DNA of 64,000 nucleotides from Acridotheres tristis (Eukaryota; Chordata; Aves; Passeriformes; Sturnidae), in contig CM072885.1 in the NCBI GenBank assembly GCA_037013685.1, forward strand, positions 124,001-188,000, given 5' to 3'. Numbering within the stretch: the stretch's first letter is position 1; the number at the start of each line of letters is the position of its first letter. The notes below the pieces were generated by a model, which saw only the letters and a program-made list of their open reading frames with translations, was not told the DNA's origin and did not search any database. Shown here one piece after another: positions 1 to 13,100 of this stretch. The translations under genes were made by a program, and so were the position numbers.

Positions 1-280
1 GTGTCCATCATGTGCACAGGCACTTTGTGGGACCAGTGTGCTTGTAAGGTCAACATAGCCATGGGGTCAATATATGGATTCAAAATGGTCATAGGGACAA
101 CATGGCCATAGGTCAGTGTGGCCATGGGGGTACCAAAGCCATGGCCATGGAGACAGCACAGGCAGGGGACAGCTTGGCTGTGGGGCCACCATGGGTGGCA
201 TCACCACAATGAAGGCCAGTGACCAACAGATGACAATCAGGACACCTCCCCCCACCCCCTGTCCCTGTGTCCCCCCGCAC

Positions 281-3200
281 CAGGAATGGGATGGCCGCCG
301 AAGGTGATGTTGACGTCGTAGTCACCAGGTGTGAAGGGGACATACTCCACAGCACAGCTCCCGTCCTTGTTGTCCTTGCAGGACATCTTCGCCTCCGAGG
401 GACCCTCGATGGCCAGGCCCAGGCCCCCAGTGCCCGCGCCCCTGGAGACACACCACCACTCAGAGAGGTGACACAGGCATGGAGGGGCCAGGGGGGAACA
501 AAAGCCACGGTGGGGAGATGGAGGTGCCACCTCCCTGGCAGAGGTGGCACCTCCATGGCAGGGGGACAGAGATGCCATCCTGATGACACGGGATGGAGAT
601 GGGTGACATGGGATGGAGGTGGTACCACAGGTGGTAGAGGATGCAAGAGGTTGGACATGGGACCTCCGTGGCAGAACATGGAGATGCCAGAGTGGTGGCA
701 CAGGATGGAGGTGGCAGGTTGGTGACATGGGATAGAGGTGGGACATGCACATGAAGGGCACAGGTGCAAGAGGATAGTGGTGGCACTTCCACGTCAGGGG
801 ATGGAGATAGTGGGTTGGTGGCTTGGGATGGAGGTGAAGTCTCTGGGGGGGAATCCATGGGTGTGGGAATGGAGGGACTCAGGATTGGTGCTCACCTGGT
901 CTCCACACTGAAGCAGGGGGCCATGGCCACCACCCCAAATCCCCCAACACAGCCAGCATGAGGGGTCGGTGGGTGTGGAATAGGGTTAGGGCAGGGGATT
1001 TGGCAGGCAGGGGTTGGGGGGCTTTGGGCAACAGGGCTGGATTGGGGTTGGGGGTCGGTGCCCACCTGGTCTCTACAGTGAAGTGGTTGGCCGTGCCCAC
1101 CAGGCCACCCTCCAGGCCAGGGCCGTGCGCCCGAACGCGGGTGGGGTCGCAGCCCTCGGCCACCCCCACACGGAATGGGCTCTTGGGGACTGCCACGTCA
1201 TCATATGTCACCTCCACCAGGTGCAGCCCTGCCACACAGACACCATCACACACTGCCCAGGGAAGGGGGCACAAGGGGTCTCTGGGGTGGGGATTCTCAG
1301 GGGATTTTGGAGGTCCCTGGGTGGAGTCTGGAAGGTCCTGGGGGCTCTGGGATGAGGTTTTGGGGGAGGCCGGGAGTCCCTGGTTGGGATTTGGGGGTGT
1401 CTCAGGGGGCTTGCGGGTTCCTGGTTCTGGAGATCTAGAGGGAATTGAAGGGGATCCCCACTCGGATGTTGTATGGAAAGGTCCCTCTCTGCGGGTCCTT
1501 CATGAGGAATGGGAGATGCCTGGCCAGGACCTGGGGTCCCGAGAGGGGGTTGGAGTCCGGTGTGGGAGCAGAGTCCCTGGGTGAGTTCATGGTCCCTGCA
1601 GGTTCCTGGGGTGTGTTGGTGTTCCGTGGGGGCTGGGGTCCCTGGGGGTTTGGGAGTCCCCTGGGGATGTCTGTGTTTTCCAAGAGGGCCTGGGGGTCCC
1701 CGGGACTGTTGGGGGTCCCGGGGTGGTTGTGGGGGGGTCCCTCACCCTCCTCGAAGGGTGTGTACTCCACGCGGTAGGTGCCATCGACAAGGTCGGTGAC
1801 GAAGGTGTCGATGGGGGTCCCCGAGGGGTTCAGCACCCGCGCCCGGACGTGGGGTCCCCCGGTGGGGGCCAGTGCCCGCGCATCCACTGTGAACTCAGTG
1901 CCCACCTCCCGCAGCACTCCTGAGGGGTACAGGGGGGTCAAAAGGGCTCAGAGCTCACCTGGGGTCCCTTACAGCACCCTCTGAGAGCCCACGGCCCCCT
2001 CGGCACACACAGGGGCTTCCAGGGGGAACTGGCTCGCCCTTGGGGTCCCACCCCACACCCCCTGCACCCCCAGAACTTCCCCCCAGCAATGAGAGGAAAA
2101 CCACAGGGACCCCTGAGTTGTGGTAGGGAGAGGAGAGATGCCTGTGGGGTGTCCAGGAGAGCCCCCATTAGAGGGGATGCCCATGGGGAGGAGATGTTGG
2201 TGACCATGGGAGTGTCCGTGGCTACGGGGTTGTCCATACAAGGGGAGGTGCCTATGGAGGGATATCCATAGGGTGCCCAGAGACCCCCCACGTGAGAAGG
2301 GGCTGTCCAAGGGGTGCCCACGGGGAGGGGATGCCCATAGGGCTGGAATGCCTGTGAATGGGGATGTTGACACAGAAGGGGTGCCCACAGGGATGGGGTA
2401 TCCATGGGGATACCCACAGAAGAGACATGCCTGTGGTGGTGTCCACAGGGGTGCCCGGGAGGAAGAGATGCCCACGGGGATGGGATGTCCCCGGGGAGAA
2501 GGAGATCCCCACCCAAAGGAAGGAGCTGCGATGGCGAGCAGCCTCACCTCGCGGCTCCACGCCTTTGCCGTAGACCTTGACGCTGCTGGTGTCGACGGCT
2601 GGGTCCACAGTGACACGCACGGGGCAGTTGGGCACCGGGAGCCCGCCGTAGTTGATGGTGATGGTGTAGGCGCCGGCACAGGCCGGGGTGTAGGTGATGG
2701 CGTAGGTGCCATCCCGGTTGTTCTGCACCAGCACCTCGGCCTTGACGCCGGCCTCGGAGCGGATCTCGATGGTGAGCTCGGCCTCGCCGGCCTGCGAGCA
2801 GTCCACGGAGAAGGCGGCCGCCTCCCCGGCACGGCCGCGCTCCAGCCCCGGCCCCGACGCCGTCACTTTGGCCGGGTCGAAGGGCGCCGTGACCGCGGCC
2901 GTGAAGGGGCTGCCCGGGATGTGGCGCCCGGCAAAGAGGATGTTGATGTGGTACTCTCCGGGCGCCGTGGGCAGGTAGGACACGGCGCAGGAGCCGTCCC
3001 CATTGTCCTGGCACTCGATCTTGGCCTCGCAGGGCCCCTCCACTGTCAGCCCCAGCCCCCCACTGCCCGCGCCCTGCGTGGCAATGGAGAAGGGAGCTGG
3101 GACCCCGACACGGCCACCCTTCAGCCCCGGCCCCGAGGCCACCACCTGCAGGCACAGGGACACATGGGGCTCAGGGGGAACGCAGGGACAGGTGGGGGTC

Positions 3201-6200
3201 AGGGGGACACATGGGGGCAGGAGGGACACAGGGACAGGTGGGGGTTACTGGAGCCCCATGTGACTGCCCTGCAGCCCCAGCCCCAAGGCCACCACCTGCT
3301 CGCACAGGAACACGCGGGGATCAGGCGGGACATGCAGGGGTTATGGGGACACAGGCACACGTGGGGGTTGTGAGCAGCACACGGGGGCCAGGAGGGCAGA
3401 GGGACACACAGGGGTTGGTTGGGACACACACGTCCCTGTGTGTCACACCTGTGCCATGCTCACCTTGGAGGGGTCAGGGGGCAGCAGAGCCTCCACAGGA
3501 AAGGGGCTGCCTGGAACCGGGTGCCCATCGTAGGTGACCTCGACACGGTGGGGCCCCTCCTCAGTGGGCGTGAAGGTGACGGGGTGGGGGCCCCCGGGGG
3601 GCGCTGGTCCCACCGTGCATGGCACGGGGCGCCGCGAGGGACCCGTCACCTTCACCTCCAGTTGCCCCTGGCCTCCTGCACCCTGTGCCTCCACCTGGAA
3701 CTCCTGCACCTGCCCCACCTCCGCCTCTGCAGGGGAGTGGGGGGTCAGAGGGGCATCCCAATCCCTGGGGTGCCCCCAGACTGATGGAGAACCCCGCACT
3801 CAGATGTGCCCCCCAAATCCGTGGGGGGGGGGAGGTGTACGTCTGTCCCAGGGTGTGTCACCTCCACCCAAGGGTGTCCCCCATATCAGGGTATTGTTTC
3901 CCCATAGGTTGTGTGTTCCCCCATGCTCCCACCCATGTCTGTCCCCCACATCCTGGTTGCTCCCACGGTAGTTCCAAACCTCTCCTACTGGGGTTCCCCC
4001 CAACCCACCCTTGGGACCCAAAGCTGCACCCCATCACCAGGGTGTGTATCCCCCACCCAAGTACCCCAACACTCAGCGTCTGTGCCCTCATGTGCCCGAA
4101 CCCCATGCCGAACCCCACAGCCAAGAGTGCCCTCCCCCAGAGTCCCCCACATCCAGAGTGCCCCCTCCAGGCTGACCCCCTCATCCAGGTGTCTCCCCAA
4201 AGGTCTCTTCCCCCAGGGTGCTCCTGAAGCCCAAGTGTCCCTGCCAGGGCCTGCCCCCCACTCTACACCACATGCAGGGTGCTCCCCTCCCTCAGTGTCC
4301 CCCGCCATTCCCCCCATGCTGCCACTCACTGCTGTTGAGCCCCTGCACCTTGACCTTGCCCAGCTGCAGGGGGGGGGCCACAGTGACGGGGAAGGGGCTC
4401 TTGGGGATGGGGTCCCCCCCATAGGTGACCACCACGGACAGGGGGCCCTGCAGGAACAACTCCACTTCAGGGTGCTGCCAGGGGACCCCCACACAGCGCC
4501 CACTCACGGGGCACAGGGTGGAGCTGGGGCATTCCAAGGGGGGACCAGAGGACACGCAGCCATAGGGCTAGGGGGGCAGGGGGTCACCCACACCTGCTGG
4601 GGACAGTAAAGTCCCAGGGATGGGGGGAACCCATGGATCTGGGGGTGCCCTGGGTTGACAGGTACACATGTGGGGCTGCAGCTGCCCCAAGGGGGTGCCC
4701 ACAGAGGTGGGGTGTCCACAGCGATGGGGGTCATGTTCACAGGGGTGGGTTGCCCAGGAGCTGGGGGTGCTCATGGAGGTACCCCTATACACCAGGCTGT
4801 ATGGGTGGATGTCCTTGGGGAGGCCCAGGGAATGGGGTGTCAATGAGGGAGTCCCTCTTGGGCACCCCATGGGCTGAGGAGCCCCTGCATTTTGGGAATC
4901 CCCCCATGCATTGACCCTGTGGGTTGGGGTGCCTCCATGGGGTGTTGCCATGGGTCAGGGTGCCCCCAGCACGCACCTGCTGCAGCGGGGTGTACTTGAC
5001 AGTGTAGGAATAGTCGTGATTGTCGATGACCTCGAAGTCGGCAACAGCTGGGCCGGGCCCCGTCCCCACGAACCGCACGTCCAGGGGGGCCTTCCCTGCC
5101 CCCCGCGTCTGCACGCGGAAGTGGGTGGGGGTCCCCACCTCCACCCCTGCACCACATCATCAAGTCACCGCAGGACCCGTGGCACCCACGGGACAAGTGG
5201 GTGGGGGTCCCCACCTCCACCCCTGCCCTCCAATGTCAGCTGCTGTGGGACCCACAGCACTCACAGTCCCTGCCCCACAGCACCCATCACCCGCACCCCA
5301 TGGCCCCCATCCCCACTGGCCCCTCACCTGTCCGGCTGAGCCCAGGTCCCTCGGCTTTGACCTTGCTGGCGTCGTGGGATGGATCCACCTTGATGCGGAA
5401 GGGGCTGGAAGGGATCTCCTGAGGACCAACACCAGGGCACAGTGACACGGGGGCACCGTGGAGTCAAAGCCCCAGCCCCACTTCGCCCCTGGGGGCTGGG
5501 GGAACCCCACAGAGTTGGGGATGGGCCCTCGGGGATGCAGGGCAGTCCCAGAACCCTGACCTGGTTGGCAAAGAGCACCATGATGGTGTAGAGCCCCGCG
5601 CCTGGCGCTGTGTACTTGACCGTGAAGGTGTCATTGTCATTCTTAATGATGTCAAAGTCGATGTCAGCCTCGAGTGGCCCCACCACTCCTGGGGCGCACT
5701 TGATGCCAATGCTGACGTCACCTGTGGGAGTGGCTGGGTCAGTGGTCCCCACTCCCAGGGGGACACCAAGGAGTGGAACAGGGCATATGGTGCAGGGGGC
5801 CGAATGAGGACTGGAGATGATGGACAGGACCAGGATTGATGGACCAGGATAAGAGATAATGGACCAGGGATGCAGGCCCAGGAGTCCTGGACCAGGAGCA
5901 GGGACAATGGACCAGGAGCAGGGATGCAGGATCAATGACATTGAACCAAGGATGCAGGACCAGGACCAGGACTGATGGGTCCAGAAAGGAGGACCCTTGA
6001 CCCAGGGATGATGGAGCAGGACTGGTGGTAATGGTCCAGGACCAGGGGTGCTGGCCCAGGGACACAGGCCTCATGCCCACAGAGGAGTTCCCAGGGTGCC
6101 CCCCAGCACGGCACCCACCCTGTCCAGCCTCGCTGCAGTCCACGGTGAAGTAGGTGGGCTCGTTGGCCTTCAGCCCCGTCTTCTCCACACCTGGCCCGTG

Positions 6201-7103
6201 CACTTTCACCCTGCTGGGGTGGCTGCCCTCACCCACGCTCACCTGCAGGCCCACAGTACCACGTGAGGCAGGGGCACAGACCCCTCTTTCCCTGTCACCC
6301 CAAGCGACTGGGACCTCCAAACCCTACACTGGCACCCTGCCTCCATCCAACCACTCCAGAGACTCCTATCCACAGCACTTCATGGGACCCCCAATCCTAC
6401 CCCAGCACCCTGTAGGTCTGGGACCTCCATCCCCATATCCAGCACCCCATGGGACCCCCATCTCCATCCACATCACCCCATGGGCCCCCAGCCGCACCCT
6501 GGCCCCCATCCCATGGGACTCCCATGCCCCACATCTGACACCTTAACACCCTCCATGACTAGCAGCCCCTCCCTACACCTCCTGGGACCCCCACGGCCAC
6601 CCCAGCACCCCACAGGCCCCCTATGACACCCACACGGAAAGGGCTGTTGGGGGTGTTGACGCCCCCCCAGGCGATGATGACGGTGTGCTTCATGGCCTTG
6701 GTGGGGACGTAGACGCAGTGGAAGGTGCCATCACCATTGTCCTTCACCTTGATGTCAATGGGGAAGCCCTCGGCGTCCTGTGAGCAGCAGGGGGAGGTGA
6801 GGGAGCCCAACAGCACTCAGTGTTGGCCAGTGGCACCCAATGGTGCCCAATGGCACTCAGCGTTGGCCAATGGCACCCAATAGCACCCAATGGTGCCCAA
6901 CAACACTGATGGAACCCAGCGGTGTTCAACAGTACTCAAAGGTGCTCAACGCCACCCAGTGTCACCCAACAGCCCCGTACAGCTCCCACCTGTGCATAGA
7001 GCTTGAGGGGCCCCTTGCCGGCACCACGGGCATCAATGGTGAACTCGGCCGGGCGATCCACGATGCAGCCAGTGGGCTCCAGCCCTGGCCCGAAGGCCTT
7101 CAC
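281..7103 (-). CDS. FLNC: FLNC exons 13-24: Ig-like repeats 6-12 (partial)
   Basis: Coding exons 6990-7103, 6634-6777, 6119-6242, 5561-5721, 5328-5418, 4977-5146, 4330-4447, 3464-3726, 2548-3145, 1746-1919, 1066-1228 and 281-441. They encode filamin repeats from about 6 to within 12. The 598-bp exon at 2548-3145 matches the unusually long exon 21 of mammalian FLNC, so exon structure is conserved. Key stretches are [53 protein letters not shown] and [18 protein letters not shown]. The last exon stops at position 281 in PIP-G with a GT donor; the next exon is off the left edge. Positions 1-280 are intron. Confidence 0.94.
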
Positions 7104-10100
7104 CTGTGGAGAGGGAGCGTTAGGATACAGTGCAGCACCCCCAGGCGAGGCACAGTGGGGTGAAATGGGGCACAGCAGGGCACCACAAGGGCACAACAGG
7201 ATCTGTGGGTTGCTGTGGGTCACAGCACCTTGTCGGGCCAGGAGTCGGGGGGAGCAGGGCGGATGTCAGCCATGAAAGGGCTGTCCCGAATGTCCTCGTC
7301 ATCACAGACCACGTGCACAGCGTAGAGCCCCGGCTCCGTGGGCCAGTAGCGCACATCGCACGAGCCATCGCCCTTGTCGTCACACTCGATGCGCGCCTGG
7401 GACGGGCCCTCGATGGAGAACCCTGGGGGCATCGCAGCCACCGTTACCCTGTGCCCGTGCCAGGACCCCCAGGCCTCGTCCTTGTCCCCCCCGTGCCCAT
7501 GCCCCCAGAAGGGTGACATCTAACATGCTGTTATGTCCCCCTCAGTGGGCACCCCCAAACCACTGTCCCCTCTCTGTGACCATGTCTCCAGGGTGGCACC
7601 GCCCATATCCCCCTGACCCCACTGGGGCCACCCCCAACCTGCCCCATGTCCCCACCTCTGCGTGCCTGTGTCACCACAGCCCCATGGTGCACATCCTCCA
7701 GCCCGTCCCCATGTCCCCAGTGGGGTTTCACACATTCCATGCCCTAGTCCCCTCCACACTGACACCCCTCACAGTGCCACAGCGCCCTCCATTCCATTCT
7801 CGTGTCCCCAGCAGGGTACCACTCACTCATGCCCTTGTCCCCACCACACAGCTCCCCACCCTGCTCCCACCACATGACCCCCAACCCTGTCCCCATGTCC
7901 CCACCACAGTGCTCCTGACCCTCTCCCCACGTCCCCCCCTTCAGGGCTCACCCAGGGTCCCCACCACAGTGCCCCCCCGCCCATGTCCCCTTGGCTCACC
8001 CAGGGTCCCCACTTCAGTGCCGACGGCCTCAACCACGAAGTCTGCAGGGCGCCCCACGACCCCGCCCTCGAGCCCTGGCCCCCAGGCCCGGACCTTCTGT
8101 GCCCCCGGCTGGGGGGACACCTGCACCTCAAACGGGCTGGGAGGGACGGGCAGGTGTGAGAGGGGGCTGTAACACACCTGTACACCCCCACTTCGGCACA
8201 CACCTGCACCCCCCAGTCCCCCCAAGCGTCTTCCACGCCTGGGACGTGCACCTCAGATTGGCTGGGGGGGGGATGAGGGAGGGCTGGTATCCCCCACACA
8301 CACACACCCCACATTCCCCAAAACCCCCCACCCTCGGGGGGGACACCCACATCTCAGATGGGCTGGGAAGGGTGAGGGGCAGTGAGGGCCGGGGCTTGTA
8401 CATCATCCCCACACAACCCCCCTTCCACACAAACCCACCCACCCTCCTCACTTCCCCCTGCGCTGGCACTGACCTGCGGGGGATGGCGTAGCCTCCCCAG
8501 GTGATGGACACCTGGTAGGTGCCGGGCACCCTGGGCACGTACTCGCACTCGTAGACGCCGTCGCCGACATCCCGCACCGTCACGGGCTCCTCCGTGCCCC
8601 CTGTGCGAGAGGGTCAGATGGAGCACCCACCCCGGGGCACCCCCCAGCCACGCCCCCCAACCCATGGTCAACCCCAGGATTCCCTCCCAACCATCCAACC
8701 TCCATGGACAACGTCATCGGACCCCCACCCATGCACCCACCTCCCCACGGCCACCCCCATGGTGTCCCCAACCACACACCCCCCCCATGCGTCCCCCATC
8801 TATATCCATCCCTCCACGGGGAACGCCACCCACACTCACCCCCCAGTGGGACCCTACCCACCAACCCCATGCTGCTCCCCACCCTTCCAGCCCCGCGTGT
8901 CCCCAGAGAGTGACACGTACCTGGTCCCCGCAGTGTCACCCGCAGGTCTCCACTGCCCGCGCCCCGTGTCAGGACCTTGAAGTCGGCCACGTCCTGCACT
9001 CGGACCCCCCGTGGCTGCAGCCCCCGGCCCGTGGCCCGGACCGCCGAGGGCGTGCAGGCTGCAAACTCCCATTAGCACTCGCCAGGCACCAGGGGGACCC
9101 TGGGCAACCCCCAGGGACAGGAGGGCGGGGTATGCCAGGGCTGGGAGGGGCACATGGGGATGCCTTGGGGACGCCCTGGGGACAGGGGAGTGCCATGGCA
9201 TCCTCAGGGGCACAGGGAACCAATCCCTGGAGACACCCTGGGGACAGGAGTGCCAGAGGGACACCCTGGGGAGTGTGAGGGGACCATGGGTGGACACTTA
9301 CTGGTGTCATGGATCACCACAGTCACCACTGGGTGCCATGAGGCCACTGTGGTCACAGCTGGGTGACACGGGGCCACTGAGAGGTGCCATTAGGTGCAGT
9401 GGTCACAAATGCTGTGGAGCCACGTAGAGACCTGGGAGAGAACCTCACCTTCAGCCACATTGACAGTGAAGGGGCTCCTGGGGACCTGGGTGCCAGCGTA
9501 GGTGACACAGATGGTGTGTGGCCCTTCGAGGACGGGCCGGTAGGTGCAGCGGAACACGTTGTCCCCTTTGTCCTCCAGCATCACCTCCACTGTGTCCCGC
9601 CGGCCCTGGGGGTCCGTGATCACCACCCCCACGTCGCCTGGGCCTGCCCCTGTCACCACCAGGACATAGGCTCAGTGTCATGGCCAGGACACCATGAGAA
9701 CTTGACCCCAGGGTCACCCAGCCATGCCATAGCCCTGCCACCCTGATAACTTGGCCCCACAGCCACCAGACCATCCTACGGGTATGGCACAAGGACACAG
9801 TCTTGTGCCGTGGCCCTGCCATACAAGACCACCCCATGGCCATGTGACCTTCAAGGCGTGGTCCCAGAAACCCCCAGCCCCCCCGTGCCCCCACCTGCAG
9901 TGTAGATGTCGAAGTAGGTGGCCTTGTTTGCCACGTTGCCCACGGGCTCCAGGCCGGGGCCACGTGCTGTCACCTTGCTGGCGTCACCCAGGGCCATGCC
10001 CACATTCACCCCAAAGGGGCTCCCATCAATGTTCTGCCCCGCAAACAGCACCGTCACCTGGAGGGCACAGGGACAACAAGGCTGTCAGGGGACCACGGCC

Positions 10101-13100
10101 CCCATGGCCGCAGGGACAACCCCCACGGAGACAGCACGTGGGACATTCCAGAGACACCCCTGGGATGACAACCTAAAGAGGGTTCCCCCAGCAGTGACTG
10201 CCCCCAGGGACTCGCCATTGTCCCCTGCAGGGACCCTAATGCATAAGACACCCAGGAATCTGGACAGGACATTCCAGGGTCCCCCCATTACAACACCTCC
10301 CCCCACAGACTTCAGTGTCTGGGACCCCAGGGACCCTGTAGAGCACCCCAAGGCCACCCAGTGCCATCTCCAGGGACCTGAGGGATCCTTAGGGACCCCC
10401 AAACCCCACTGTGTCAGGTGTCCCCCATTCCCCTTGGGGGAGCAGCCACCACTCTGAGGGGTGGGGGTGTCACAGGGTGGGGGTGTCACCGGGGACATCA
10501 CAGGGAGTGTGTTGTGGGGGGCACTGGGGAGGTCACAGAAGGGTTGCCTTGGGGGGTCACCAAGGGGCTCACCTTGTGCAGCCCCCCGACCTTGGGGACG
10601 TAGGTGACGCTGTATGTTCGCTTCTTGTCATTGTTGGGGACCACCTTGGCCTGGGGTGGGAAGAGACCCCAAAACCGGGGAAAGGGGGTGACACAGAGCT
10701 AGGGCACTGCGGGGGGAGAGAGGGAGACTGGAGGAATCCCCCAGAGGGGGGCCGGGGCCCCCTGTACCTCCTCAGTGTGTCCCTCGGGGTCCTCAACATA
10801 GACGAGGACCTCGCCCATCCCCGCCTCGAGGGTCTCCACGGTGAACTGGGCAGGGCGCAGCACCACATTCCCCTGGGGCTCGATGCCTGCAGGGTGGGGG
10901 GAGTCAGGGGGGGCCCCAGCACTCCACAACACCCCGGCACCCTACAATACCCAGGACTTGGGGCCCCCAGGTTGTCCCTGGTGGTAGCAGGGGGTTCCAG
11001 AGTGCCAATGGTGGTCTCCTGAGCATGGGTGGGTGAGCCTGATAGGACTTTGAGGGGTCCCTGTGCATACAGAGACTCTTGGGGAGCCCTGGGTGGAGTA
11101 GAGACCCTCAGGTGTCCCTGGGCACAGGTGACACCCCAGGACAGGAGAGGAGTCCCTGGGCTTGGGGCATGGTTTGCTCTCATGCCCTGGCAGCCATACC
11201 CAGGTACTCTCCTGTGCTGGGTTCCAAAGGCCCCGTGCCCAGTGCCCTCCCCGTGTGCCTCCAGTGCCAGTCCCCATGTGCCCCTGAGCTCCCCCTGAGT
11301 GGGGTCCGTGCCTGTCATGTGTCCCATGTCCCACCTGTGCCAGGTCCCCAGCCCCCTGGTGTCCCCATAAACCTCCACACCCCCTCATTCCCCCTGTCCT
11401 GGGACCCCAGCCACCCCATGGCCCCCAGCCCCTCCAGCCCCCCGTACCAGGCCCGTAGGCGCGAGCGCGGCCGGGCTGGGGGGGACGGGGGCGCAGGGGG
11501 GCCCCCGGCCGGAGCTTGGCCTTGGGGAACTGGGACAGGTACGTCATCACCGAGTGCTCGTCCACGTTGGGGTCCACGATCTCCTCGGGGGCGATCACCT
11601 GGGGAGTAAGCCCAACACCTGTCAGACCCTCCTGGCATCCCCAAAGAGAAGGAGCCTGCTGGGAAACCCCCCCACTATGTACCCCAGCACCAGGAGGGGC
11701 CCCCGACACCTGCCTGACCCTCCTGAGGCATCCAACACCCATGAGACACCCCTCACCCTGCTGCGGAACCCCCCAACACACACACTCCCCTACCACAGGT
11801 GCCATGGGGTACCCCAAATGCCCAGGGACTCCTGTGAATCCCCAGGGACACTGCCCAGACATGTCCTTGCACCCTCAGCGTCGTCTCCCAGTGCCCCCCC
11901 GTTCCTGCCCTGCACCCCGTACCTGGGTGTGCCCCCCACACCCTGTACCTGGGAGCCCCGCAGTGCCCCCCGCGCCCCCACCGTGCCCATCATACCTGGG
12001 GCACTCCCAGCCAGTCGTCCGCCTGCTGCATGGCCTCCCGAGCGTTCTGCACTGGCTTGTTGGGGTCCCACTTCTCCCAGTCTGGGCACAGACCTGAGGG
12101 ACCAAAAGGGTCAGGGGACCACCCCCACCCTGATCTCCATCCTGACCCCCGTCCCACACCTTCCCCTTCTGTGCCTGGTGCCCCCCAGCATCTCCATCGG
12201 GACCCCCGAGCCACTCTGGACCCCGTACCTGCTGTGCCCCTGTTCCCCCCCTGCCCCCAGCGCCCCCCGCCCCCTACTCCACCCTCACCTGGGGCGCAGT
12301 TTCTCCCCCATTCCCCCCCCCCCCATTTGTCCCTCCCACGCCCCCATGGCCTCTGTCCCGCTCCTCACCCGGGGCGCAGTTGTCCACCAGCGCGCCCAGC
12401 GCTTTGCCGTCGCGCCAGTCGCGATTGAAGTTGGTGATGGGCAGCTGCGGCACCTTGTTCTGGATCCAGCCCAGCAGCCGCTGCTTGGGGGTCTGGTGGC
12501 GGCCTTCGTCATCCTCCTCCTCCTCCCACATCGGCATCGAGATGGAATAGTGCAAGATGAGGGTCCAGATCAGCCCCAGGATCAGCTTCAGGTTCCCGTC
12601 CACGATCGCCTTGCTGTCTGTGGGGGAGAAACTGGGGGGCTGAACCCCGAGATCCCTCGGGACGCCTTCCGGGGCACCCCGACCTCCTGTGGGACCTGCT
12701 GGAGGGATCCCCCCACCCTGACAGCCCCGGGCCCGGGACCAGCTGCAGGGTCCCGTCCCGGCTGTCTGCGGGAAAGCGAGGATAAGGGGAGGACCCGCCT
12801 GGGGCACCCCAAAACCCCACAGCACCATCACAGGGACCCCAGACACTCCGACACCCCGCGGCAGTGCCACGGGACCCCGCACACCAACACCTGCCTGGAG
12901 ACATCCTGGGGCACAGAGGTGAGGGCAGAACCCCACGACACTCGCCCTGTCCACCCCGAGCACCCACACCCGGCAGGGCGACCCCAGTAGCTCACGGGGA
13001 AGCGCCTGGTGGGGGCACAGCCCTGGCAGCACCCGGAGGGTCCCCGAGCGAGCGCCCTGGTTTGCCACACCCCTGACCTTCCCAAGGGATTCCTGGAGTG

